Shown here in pieces: positions 53,011 to 64,000 of a stretch of DNA of 64,000 nt. The position numbers and the translations under genes are program-made. The notes beneath the pieces are model-generated. The model searched no databases, was not told the DNA's origin, and was given only the letters and a program-made list of their open reading frames with translations. The stretch spans positions 2,914,001-2,978,000 of the forward strand of contig OY783214.1 in assembly GCA_963678705.1 (NCBI GenBank), read 5' to 3'. Position 1 is the stretch's first letter, and every line of letters starts with the position of its first letter. Source of the stretch: Panorpa germanica. Taxonomy: Eukaryota; Arthropoda; Insecta; Mecoptera; Panorpidae.

Positions 53011-56000
53011 TTAAATATAAATCTAGGTTTGACATTTTTATGTGATGAAACAGATTACTTTAACGACGTATTTCTGCGGCTATAATTATTTCAGAAACAA
53101 AATACAAATTCTACTACTATAATTCAAACCAAAACGTAAGAAGTGCTGCCTGTATGCAGGCGTTTTGTGTTTAGACATCTTATTGCCACCATTTAACTAT
53201 AGAGCACAGTATAAAAAATGAAAATTTATATAATTTGACCCGTGGTAACATATGTATAAAATTTTAGATATGGCTATAAAAACTAAATATAGATTTAGAA
53301 TTTATTAACCGTTGAAAAATAATAAATATATAGATTTAATAGAATGTGTAAAAGATAACTTTTAGATTTAAAAAATTAATAACCGTCTAAATTAAACAAA
53401 TAATATAAATTTATTGAAGCCTTATTCAATTGATAAAGTAAATAATAAACTATAAATTTTCTTAAAATACATAAATTTAATATTGCTATATACACTGTTA
53501 TTTTAATTTAATATTCGAATATGTATAAATATATATATTCACTAATTATATTATTATTAATAAAATAATTACTTTAAAAACTATAACTTTTGTTTGATTG
53601 TCTGATTTTTGTTATATCAGCAGTTCGTGAGTAGAGAAGAACGTACAAGACATTAAGTTCCTTTAATTATCCTGATTTTTTAAATTACAAACCTCATAAA
53701 AACATGATCATATTCGTTCAATTCTAGAAGACATTTTTCACAACCTAAATTAAAATGAAAAAAGGACAATTGTGCAGGACTCATTTCAACAGGTGACCCA
53801 TAATTTATAATTTAACAAATTTATGCTGAACTACAGCAGATGTTCACTCAATTGCGAAAAAGATTAATTTGCTAAAAGATTAAATTTGATAAATTTAAAA
53901 TTGAATTTCAATTTCATCTAAAATTTTGTTTATTGCTTTATATATATTTTTCTTTTCTCTCTTACCCACACCCCAAAATGTTTTAGTATTTATAAATACT
54001 AAATTATAATTTGGTCGGAGTCAAAATTTTTTTTAGAACGAGGAAGAAATTTTAATGTTTTAAAAATATTTCAGTTTGTTAACTAATAACCTATGTCTAT
54101 AGTTACTTGTAGTAGTTGATAGTTGGTATTTCAAGTAAAAAGAAATTCAAATTGTAAAAATCAGATTTCCCACATTTTTTAAATACTTAGTTCAAAAGTA
54201 TTAGACGCGCGCGTCGCCCAGCGTCGCCTTTAAACACAAAATTGATCGTGAAATTACTACTAGGAAATCTAGAGTATGTTTTTGTTTTCCATGTCCTTGC
54301 ACGTACGTATTGCGGAAACATTTCATAAAATACAGTGACGGGTCAAACGGGGTTGCATGGAGATTTTATTGCATATTCATACATATTTTAAAGAATGCCA
54401 TTATTACATTTTTGTTGTTATTTAATATTTAATTAAAATCACAATGTCATATTATATAAGTATACGTAGAGTATGAACTGAAAGGATGTAAAATTTTACT
54501 TAAACAAAATATATTCATTTAGGTTAGAAATATCTAAATTGAGACTAAAATTAGATTGTGAAGATACTGTATAATCTTTAAAATAGTCTTGAACAATTTT
54601 ATTTATCGTTAAGGTCTTCTTAAGAAATTGTACGATTCTATAATTTATATTATTTATTTTCAATAATACAATAAAATAGGTTATAAAACTTTGTATATTT
54701 TACATAAATGTTGTTTTCCATGTTCATTTTTTTTATGTTTAAATCTTAAATTCGTGTAACTGTAGGCTGGTATATATATATGAAAATATAGCCATGTTGA
54801 CAACTAATAAAATACGCCGCTGCAAAGCACTACTTACAGTACGTTAAAGCTAACAAACGTATAAAGTTCCATATTATCAATATTCTCAGCTGAGGCCGTA
54901 TATTTATTACATTTCTGTCAAAGTTCTATACAGCTCTATAGTTAATTTTATGTGTGCGATCAATTTCGGAATAATTTAGATTGTTTTTAAAAATAATAAA
55001 CTGTACTAAAACTATATCTTTCATTGGTCTAAACTGTGTAGTGTGTATTTATAAAAATTGTGACAATTTGTTAAAATAATGTTAACTTTTAGAAAACTAC
55101 TGAAATGAATTAAAACGGTTGTTTTGGCTGAAAAATGTGTTTTATTATAAAAGAATAAATATTTTTATTGCAAGGTAAGTTTAATTTGATTCATTATTAC
55201 ATGTAAATTAATTTGTTTATTTATCAAAAAGAAATTCATTCATAAATAAAAATATTTTGTACTTTTCAGTATTAAGTTCTGTAAGAATAATAATAAACAA
55301 AACGAAAGATTAATGACAATATTCTGATTTTTTTAAATACTAATCAATTTTATTAATCAATTTATCAAAATATTCCCTTTAACATAAATAAGTTAGTTCG
55401 ATATGTTCTACGATAACTACTTTTGACAGAACATACTACATACAAAGTATAGCGGAAGAGTTAATTTCCTATTTATAATTGCCTATGCCGAATATAAACA
55501 AATTTGGATTGGATACATAGATATATATTTTTTGTTTTGTTATTTAATGTATATCTAGTTTATTTGCATATGATCATAGTAACTTAGACATGTAATGTAA
55601 CATGTGTATAAATATATTTATAACATGTCTTCTTTCCGGTTTTTTTTACAGTAATATAAATTATAAAATAATAGTTAGTCCTCTTAATTGCAGTAGTGGC
55701 ATATGCATATGTGAAACATTACTGTTGTAAAACAGATTATGCATTTCATGTGGTGTGCATACGCTATAACTAACGGTTTTTTAGACATTATTTTTTTTGT
55801 TTAAATGAATATTTTTGTTATTATACATTTAATATATCACGTTTCATTGATTGCAATATTCTCACATGCAAGTATGCACAATCTGGGTGCCCCAAATATG
55901 TTCCGTTTTCCAGTGACCCGATAGGTCACTGACCCAAACTTGTGGTCAATTCACTAAATCAATCAGCAACTTACAGGAAATAAAAAGTAAAGAAAATTAT

Positions 56001-57119
56001 TTTATATAATTTAAAATAATTAATTTTAAAAGATAATATCATTTATCATTCAGTGCGATCGGATTTTACGTAATTTTTTTTGCAGTAAAACAACGATGCG
56101 TGCAGAAAATCCGTTTTTGTATCATATAGAGATAGTCTAATTTTCTAATAGCAAGCGCACAATTTAGTTGCCAGAAGTAAGTGCTTAGGCTAGATATTTA
56201 TGACCTTTAAAGAACATTTATTGTCATTAAAAGTTATCCTTATTATATCCTTAGACATACGCCGTTTCAGAATAGCTGAAATTTTAAGAATAAATAGTGT
56301 AATATGTAGTTAAGAACGTATGCGTAATTGCTAGCTTGAAAGCGGGGTGTTTCTATGCAAAAAGTAATGCATAGAAACCTCATTCACCTGTGTGAAAGCA
56401 TGATGGCTACTTGCTATAGTGAAATCTACGAGTGTTCGGCAGTAACTATGCTTAAAAGAGGTTATAAGAGCCGTGTACATTTATGATACGATGTAAATTT
56501 TACCTTATTTATTCATATATACATTATAAAATATTATTGAGACAGTGTTCGGCCTGTGAAAGTTTTTTTTAAATTTAGTTCTTTCAATTTTTTTTTCGCT
56601 TTCAAATTCAGTTGTTTTTCTATTTTCTTTGGCACTTCAGAAGGTTGGTAACCCCAGATGCTTCCTTTCATATTTTTGATATAAACTAATTATTAATTAT
56701 TCTCATTAATATAAGTATTATAAAATTGTACACGAGCATTTTCCTTGTTCATTTAAGAAAGCTTAATGAGCCGAATACTGATCACTGATCACACGCGGTT
56801 CTGTAGTACGAGTGGAGAGAGAGATGAAAGGAACCAAAACAGATTTCCACTCATTTGTTTATTACTCGTACTTTAATTCATCAGCTTTAGCATCAGCATC
56901 AGATTATTCAAATTACGTAGAGCATGTTATTTGGCTGAATTTAATCTAGTGTGAAAATATTCTAGTGTGTAGCTATTCATTGCTTAGTAATTTATATCAG
57001 AACTACTACTTTAATACGACTTATTCGAGAATGCATTCTGCTATGCCCTATAGTCCATCCACAAACGTGTCCTAAATCACTTAATGTAGAAAATTTATTA
57101 AACTACTTATAATATGTAT
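53011..57119. other. Gene-poor AT-rich stretch
   Basis: I see no open frame, RNA gene or transposon that I can support over about 4.1 kb. Small structures stand out: a 12-bp CpG palindrome GACGCGCGCGTC (54204-54215), an inverted repeat CAGTGACC..GGTCACTG (55911-55931), and a hairpin TTTCTATGCA..TGCATAGAAA near 56350-56377. It may be distal upstream DNA of RGS7 or simple decay. Confidence 0.4.
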
Positions 57120-58490
57120 CAGGGGCGTAACTAGGCCCTGGGAATTTAAAGGCTCAGGGGCAAGAACGCAAATTGGGCCTCCTATATAAAGAAAACCTCC
57201 TGTTCTCAATAAAACAGTAAGATATTCGATTTATGCATTATATTCATCGTACACTAAAATTACCAATTCATCCAAAAAAGATATTTTATAATTTTACCTA
57301 TACAGTTGATTTAACTATTAACAGTTACAATATTAAATTTAAATAAGCGTTTAAAATGGAAATTATCAGAAGCACAATCTTATTCTTAATAAGGACATGG
57401 AAATTATCGATTTCATCGACTTCATTTTTTACTCTCTGTCTCGGAAGCCCCCTTACCTTGGGTGTCTCCGTCGGATCCGGGTCCGAAATAAGAAAAATAT
57501 AAAAAGCACCTAAATTATCGAGTAATTTATTATTATTTAAATAATTTATTATTTAAAATTTATTTATTATTTAAGTAATTACATATTATTTTACAACTTA
57601 TTTAAATTTGCTTGGTCTAATATAATGATATTTTAGAAAAACCAAATCATTTATAGACTTATCCTTCAATGACAATCTTGATTATTAGATATTTTCTGCA
57701 ATAATGCAGAAATCATTAGCAAATTTCTTGACTTCATAATGTTAGTAAATCAGATTAATAACATCACTCTCATTTTTGAGCAACTTATATTCACAGTTTG
57801 CAATAGACTATCGGATAAACGCAGATCTAGTAATTGCTCTTATGGATATGCCATCTACAGCGACCAATTTTGCTACGATTTCGTCCAAACTGTTTTCGTG
57901 TTAGTAATAAACAATAATTTAAAAAAATACAAGTTACACATGAAACAATTAATACTACAATTACAATATAAACTATGAATATTGACGAGCTGTTAATTAG
58001 ACCAATACTTACAATCGATTAGGATGATTGAATTGACATATTCGCTATTTATGCAAGTTTCCAACTCATTGGGAGAACCCAATGAAGTGCTTCCTTGAAT
58101 TTTAAGAATTTCTTTTCATTTAAATAGCTGCTTAAATTAGTTTAACCCTTTTAGTTCTTTATTTTTATTGGTCTGATGTCTGGTGATCGTCTCGACATCA
58201 TAATAGCAGCATCATCCATTTTAATATATAATACTTTATGCTAATCCTTTACTAAATTTTATGATTTATTTCTTTATTGACGGTAGTATCATATTAAATA
58301 TATATATAGGTATATAAATAAATATGTAAGAAATATTTTAAATTTTTGGGTTGTAAAATTCGGGCAATACCCTTCGGATTTTATTTAAATTTGCAATTAC
58401 ACCAGCAAAAGCATTCGACTGTCGGGTCCGTCAGATCCGTCGGGTTTTCTACCGGGCCGGGTCGGCCCCAGAAGCCCTAAGTATACATAG
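57120..58490 (-). mobile_element. hAT-type transposon remnant with degenerate transposase
   Basis: The left edge reads CAGGGGCGTAACTAGGCC, typical of hAT terminal repeats. On the minus strand around 57910-57630 a frame with several stops resembles hAT/ZBED transposases: DEIVAKLVAVDGISIRAIT, then SDVINLIY.HYEVKK, then RLSLKDKSINDL where the family has a RxSLTxDEW motif. CG-rich patches with 'ccgtc.gatccg' occur near both flanks (57470 and 58430). The opposite terminal repeat was not found, so the right boundary is a guess. Confidence 0.45.
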
Positions 58491-59096
58491 TTTGTATACT
58501 ACATATTAAATTCACAAATTGTAGAAATTTCCGTTGTCTATCAGATTGATAATAAGTGTTTTATAATAAGCCAAAAAACTATTTTAGCCGTCATTTTGTC
58601 AAGATGGTCGCCCTGGCTGTGAGATATTTATCTAAAGTTTCAAAACCCATTTACAAAATATCTGAATTATTTTGTTTCTCAAGTTATTTAACTCTAATAC
58701 ATGCAATGAACAATATTGTGAATAACAATAAATAGTTTGCATTCACACACGGAAGCAAACTAAATCATGTGTGTCAGCAACAATGCCAGGTATTTCAATA
58801 ACCATAATAACATTTCAAAATAAATATTGGAATATTTGAAATTTTTTGCTATTTTGGCTGCTATTTTCTTATAACGTTTTACCATCGATAAAAGTTCATT
58901 ACGACTGGATACAATTTATATAATATAAGAGTCGGTTCACACTAAGAGGTAGGCTGCTCTCAACCTAGAACAGACTTCTTTCGTGCAGACTAGTTTTACG
59001 GGAACGCTAATGCGCAAAGGTGGACTTATAGAACAAATAATATAGGTCATAAAAACGTTGTAAATTAGGTAATTTTTGTTATGTTACACAAACTAT
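58491..59096. other. Intergenic, nothing recognised
   Basis: AT-rich DNA between the hAT remnant and the MITE-1 copy. No gene or repeat supported. Confidence 0.4.
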
Positions 59097-59750
59097 AATG
59101 GACTTGTGTCCTCATTTTTTAGTGGTCGATTTTTCAATTTTTGATTGAAATTGATGTTAATAAATGTGTATTGGCGTGTCTATTTTATTAAATATCTAAA
59201 TATTGACGGAGATATAGCAATTAAAAGTTTGAATTGTAGTTTTAGCGCTAGAAATGGTCGGCCCTATTTTTATGACGTGAAATGCATTTTAACGTCAGTT
59301 ATTTGTTGAGTAGGTCAGTGCTGTGGTAATGTTTTGTAGCTGTTGGTACTCAAACAATCAAGTCAAGTCAAAGAATAATAAGTTTTTACTTTATTTAACC
59401 CTGTTAAGGCAGACATAATATTGAAATTTTATTGTTCCTTGAAATAGCTGTAAATAATATTTGATATTTTGATATATAAATACATATAAGGTTGGTTGGT
59501 TGGTTGGTTATATAAGGATATATAAGGTTGGTAACCTTACACAAAGGTTGTGATGTCACATGCACTTGGAATGTCTACAACGTTGAATCCCTTTAATAAT
59601 TAAAGAGACAAAATGACTTTTTTAATTGTTAATATCTCTTAACATATAAGGATTATTAAAAAATAATTGAACATTTGAGGTTTTAGTAACCCACTTTATC
59701 AATATATAGTACACTTTTATAGAAATTAAGACATAGGACACAAGCCTATT
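59097..59750 (+). mobile_element. MITE-1 copy with GGTT microsatellite (~654 bp)
   Basis: It starts AATGGACTTGTGTCCTCATT and ends ACATAGGACACAAGCCTATT. Collinear with 7124-7761. The internal GTAAGGTTGGTAACC region has expanded into four GGTT units and a duplicated ATATAAGG (about 59484-59530). It lies ~190 bp before the first RGS7 coding exon seen, so it is probably in the promoter or 5' UTR region. Confidence 0.85.
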
Positions 59751-59937
59751 ACGAATTTGGGTTTACGTTTTCAAAATATCTAAAAATAGAAAAATGGAAA
59801 TTCTCGAACTTTTTAGATATTAACATATATTTTATAATAATTTTCTGTTGGACATAATATTGGTATTTGATGTGTTTTTTATTTATGTTTACAACTGTTG
59901 TTTTATTTTGAACTAGTGATCGTGTGATGCTTTGATT

Positions 59938-62900
59938 ATGGTCACTATGAGTTCAGATAAGGGAGTGGCGAGGCGTAAGGATGTTGGTCCAGGAAATACA
60001 AATGCACCGCCTCAACCTGGAAGCGCAGCGGGACAAGGAAGCAATGCCGCTACGCCTTCAGGAGGTACAGGAGATAATTCAATACCAGCTACACAGACTC
60101 CACAACAGACAACAAATGAGGAATCACCAAATCAACTTGTGTTCAAAAAGGTATTGTTTAATTGTTCTTTTTCTAAGAATAGGTAGGATAAACAGAATTA
60201 GGTATACACTAGTAAGAAAATGATAGCGTTGAACGTGTTGTACGTTGTATTATATTTATTTAATGCTATACATTCATATAATAACATCTCATTTCCTAAT
60301 TATGCTAAAGTAAACTAAACTTAAACATTTTTCTATAATACTAGCTATCAACCTACCTTGTCTTTCTTATCTACTCGCTTTCGTCCTTTGCCTTGTTCTA
60401 TTATCCGTCCTTTATTTCCTCCTTATTTCAGCTTCTTATCTGTCATCTTTCTTTCCTAGCTACAACACTTTCACGCTCCTTAACTCTCTTTTTTCCTTCT
60501 ACACCTACTCTTAATGTGTTCCTACTTTTCCTCCACTTCTCTCACTTTTCTCTTCCTCTTCACCTCTTCTTTCATTACCTTCATTTTTTTCTACAGTAGG
60601 TTTGCCGTGCCCATCAGATCCTCTTCTATTTTTTATCACCTTAACTCTCATTAACGTTATTATATAGGGGCCGTCGTAGTTTCGTCGATTATTAATATTT
60701 TTATTTATTATTTTACGACAATGTTGAAAATACATTAAATTTCAAGAAAAATATGTCACTCTTTGATATGATTTGGTTTCTAATGAAGTGTAACTTCCAA
60801 ATTAATTGAAATTTAATTTCAGATGGAAGCTATTGTGGAGCGAATGCAAGGGGAAGCTGGTGGAGTTCCAGTTCGCACAGTTAAGGCATTTATGAGCAAA
60901 GTTCCGTCAGTGTTTACGGGAACCGACCTTATAGCATGGATTGTTAAGAACTTGGATGTGGATGATCAGGTAAATATATATTTCAAGTCTCAGAACTCAA
61001 CTACCACTGTAACACCTCAAATTTTAAAACATTTTCAGGATGCGTATAGAAAATCTATTTTCCTTTATAAATAGTAAATTGACCCGGTGCGTGTCGTCTT
61101 TTAGGCACTTTACTGCTATAGGATTCTTAGTTCTATATGAAACACATCTTCTTATAACTTATATGTGTAGCAATTTTAAAATGTTATTTGCTTGTACGTC
61201 ATTTTGTTTTGATTGTAGACGTTGTTACAGATAGAAGCGCTCCACTTGGCACATCTAATGTCATCACATGGATATTTGTTCCCTATTGACGATCACGCTC
61301 TTACAGTGAAGAATGATGGCACGTTCTACCGATTTCAGACACCATATTTCTGGCCTTCTAACAACTGGGAACCTGAAAATACGGACTATGGTAAAGAATT
61401 CATAAGAAATTGTTTTTTAATTCCATGCCTGAAGTTTATCGTGTGGGAAACCGTATCACAGAACAGTTACCTCTACAATTGTTTCTTATAAAAATGTTTA
61501 TCTTTCCAGCTGTTTATCTGTGTAAGCGTACGATGCAAAACAAAACACGGCTTGAACTATCGGACTATGAAGCAGAAAGTTTGGCGAGGTTACAAAAAAT
61601 GTTTTCAAGAAAATGGGAATTTATATTTATGCAAGCTGAAGCACAAAGTAAAGTGGACAAAAAAAGGGATAAACTAGAACGTAAAGTTCTTGATTCACAA
61701 GAGCGGGCATTTTGGGATGTTCATAGGCCCATGGTGAGAATTACATACTATGAAAATGAACGAAATTAAATAATTCCTTATATATAAACTAGGCTAAAAT
61801 TTGTATACATTTTTGCGCCTGAATTAATGCACCTAGTTATACTCGTACTTGAAATATTTCCTGCAACGGAAACATTACCACTCAATAATATTTGCATTCA
61901 TAATATATATATCTGTAAATGTTTAATAAGTGTCATGTCTAAATTTGTGAATTTTATTTTAAAGCCCGGTTGTGTAAATACAACAGAGGTGGATATAAAG
62001 AAAGCATGTCGGGCTCGCGGTGGTAATTCTTCTGCGCCTGGCCAGTCAACAAATTCTGGAGCGACTCAAGATGAACAAGAAAAAGCAAAACGAACTGTAG
62101 AACTATTAAAACAGAGATTGGATAGGAGGACTATTAAAGTATCAAAAGTTGCAGAAGCGTCAGTATCAATGATTTTAGTCATAATTTGCATTATCTAATA
62201 ATTTGATTGTAATTTTGATTAAAAAATATGTTTTTCTTTTAGATATATTAATTACAGCGAGCAATACGCCGAATTTGATCATTTTCTAACAGCACCTGAA
62301 CTACCAAATCCTTGGATATGTGATCATACAGAGTTATGGGACTCCGAGAAACAAGCGTAAGTTTTATATCTTATGAAAATAATAAGTTTTCTTAACATGC
62401 ACTTAACATTTATATTTACAAAAACTAAATAATTTAGCAAAGAAGTTCCTCTTCGTCGTGTGAAGCGATGGGCTTTTGGATTGCAAGAATTACTAAAAGA
62501 TCCTGCAGGAAGGGAACATTTTGCCAGATTTTTGGATAAAGAATTTAGTGGAGAAAATTTGAAGTAAATATATGTATATATTTTAATAAACATTTTTTTT
62601 ATGTCACAATAGTTTCTGTAATATATTATTATTTTTTAGATTTTGGGATGCAGTACAAGAATTTAAAACACTACCGCAATCTGAGATAAAAGCAAGAAGT
62701 ACATCACTTTGGGAGGAATTTTTGGCGCCGGAAGCTCCAATTCCTGTAAATGTTGATTCAAGATCCTTGGAAATCACTAGAACAGCTATAGCAGCTACGT
62801 CTGTGGATCGCTGGTGCTTTGATGTTGCAGCTGTAAGAAAATTTATAACATTTATATAGCCGAGAGTTGGTTTATTTACGTATAAATGATATACCCAAAC

Positions 62901-63795
62901 GTAATGGACTAGATGTAGCAAATTGATGTCATTTTATGTGCATTTTACACGATCACATTAGCTCTCCGTTCAGTTTCAGTCGAATTTTCTATGCGTAAAC
63001 ACTAAAATCTGAACGATAAATTGAAAGGAGAATAAGAATTGGCAGGATGAGTAGATCTGTTTTTTTCCTATTAGTTCTATAGTTCTTCCTTGCTTGATCA
63101 ATTGATAGCAAAATGTAAGCATTTTTTTTTATCTAATGTCATGAGATGTTTTGTAAAAACATTCTAAGATCCTCAGTTTATTCACTTTATCGGGTCTGCA
63201 AAATTTTACACGATATTATAAATTTTGTGTTATTGTATACTCTCACACTCAGGCCATTCAAAATTATTTTGAAAGTATAAAATGTTATTTTAAATGATAA
63301 TTATAGTCCGACTCATAGGTTTGGGAACTCCCCGTTAAAGTAGGCCTCATACAAATTGCCCATTTGTATTATTTGGACTGTGAACGATTTCTTCAATTTT
63401 GGAAATAATCAAGAAATAATAAAAAGAATCTTAGAAGTATAAATGCGATTTCTTTTAGTAAGTCACAATATTATTGAAGATATAAGCAGTAATTTACAGA
63501 AACAGGATAATTAAAGGAACAAATCTCTAGAATTTTTTGTTTAAACATTTAAAGTCATGTCTTTCCTAACATTCTACGCTTTAGTTAATTATTATTTTAT
63601 TTGTATTATTTCACCACTGTATGGAGTTCAAGCTGGAGTAGGTACTTTTTTTGGCTCCGAACTTTGTTCATTGCTATTATTAATAAAATGCTGTTTTTGC
63701 AGGCTCATGTATATCACCTGATGAAAAGCGACAGCTACTCTAGATATCTCAGATCGGACATGTACAAAGATTTTCTGAACGGATCCAAGAAAAAG
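59938..63795 (+). CDS. RGS7: RGS7, R7-family regulator of G-protein signalling (3' end outside window)
   Basis: Nine exons (59938-60150, 60823-60969, 61231-61390, 61510-61733, 61965-62158, 62243-62356, 62438-62563, 62640-62832, 63703-63795) join in phase to 488 codons; one or more terminal exons lie beyond the edge. RGS7 accelerates GTP hydrolysis by Gi/o alpha subunits as a dimer with Gbeta5. Domain order: a Gly/Pro/Ser/Thr-rich N-terminus, [13 protein letters not shown] domain (about 72-150, [20 protein letters not shown]), R7 homology region ([27 protein letters not shown]), GGL helix for Gbeta5 (about 283-340, [18 protein letters not shown]) and RGS domain (about 355 onward, [35 protein letters not shown]). 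An alternative acceptor 12 bp upstream (61219) would add TLLQ after DVDDQ; the shorter form fits vertebrate RGS7. The N-terminus may start at 59938 or at the ATG at 59947. Confidence 0.95.
60340..60600. repeat. Pyrimidine-rich tract in RGS7 intron 1
   Basis: A ~260-bp stretch is mostly C and T on the plus strand, so GA-rich on the minus strand. It is not a simple repeat. Its minus strand resembles the GA-rich tail of the LINE remnant near 6290-6600 in composition, but I see no clear homology. Confidence 0.45.
63088..63290 (+). repeat. Repeat shared with TIM22 intron 2
   Basis: 'ttgatcaattgatagcaaaa', 'tttatcgggtctgcaaaa' and 'gatattataaattttgtgtt' follow the same order as about 10068-10430. 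The copy lies in RGS7 intron 8. Terminal repeats are not seen here, so it is a partial copy. Confidence 0.5.
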
Positions 63796-64000
63796 GTATT
63801 CTACATACGATTTCAGTTCTGTTTATTAATTCTTACTGGTTCAGGATTTTTTTATCTGACCTAGCCAAATAGAATTATGGGGTTTAATCATTGTTTGGCT
63901 TATTGACCTAATACGTAGAAGTACGATGTGCCATATGGCAACATTGAGCCACAAAGAGTTAATATTTTAATACCATTCATCAGTGCATCATTCATCATTT

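Noticed and set aside
57739-57978. Plus-strand 79-codon frame
   Set aside because: It lies antisense to the hAT-like transposase remnant and has no protein features.

Overview
The window is AT-rich nuclear DNA from an insect. The genes are split by GT-AG introns, and the septin, TIM22, CCS, UQCR10 and RGS7 proteins read like insect orthologues. The DNA between and inside genes is crowded with DNA-transposon debris. I cannot fix the insect order from sequence alone. I see no bacterial, viral or organellar segment, no CRISPR array and no tRNA or rRNA gene. The exon maps below were built by hand: I joined open frames at GT/AG sites with matching phase and compared the result with remembered family members.

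Layout. 1-1305 holds two head-to-tail Helitrons. 1694-9100 is mainly MITEs around a small ribosome-biogenesis gene (TMA16, 3324-5753), plus a LINE 3' remnant and a degenerate coding stretch. 9119-11720 is the mitochondrial carrier translocase TIM22. 12956-13903 (minus) is an unrecognised basic protein carrying three copies of a short G..N.AL motif. 15612-15912 (minus) is the 55-residue complex III subunit UQCR10. 16693-19866 is a Septin-1 type septin. 20.4-23 kb is intergenic with three TIR elements. 23517-25521 (minus) is a secreted CAP/antigen-5 protein with a hydrophobic tail. 26246-30535 is the copper chaperone for SOD1 (CCS). 32098-46469 is a PPP1R37-type protein phosphatase 1 regulatory subunit: 11 coding exons, a 7.6 kb transposon-filled first coding intron and an 817-codon last exon. 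46.5-59.9 kb is gene-poor, with one orphan terminal exon (50477-50763), a duplicated non-coding block, MITEs and a hAT remnant. 59938 to the right edge is RGS7, cut off before its last exon or exons.

The genes are ordinary single-copy housekeeping and signalling genes and do not form a pathway cluster. TIM22 and UQCR10 both serve the inner mitochondrial membrane, but their proximity looks like chance. The most informative structure is the repeat landscape. It includes a ~640 bp MITE family (MITE-1) with at least eight copies and several fragments, four further TIR families, elements nested in each other, and elements that fill most of individual introns. I found no convincing new biological system. 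The best leads are the tandem Helitrons, the nested MITEs, the orphan repeat-motif protein, the disordered insertion inside the PPP1R37 leucine-rich repeats, and the phase-preserving alternative acceptors in RGS7 and CCS.
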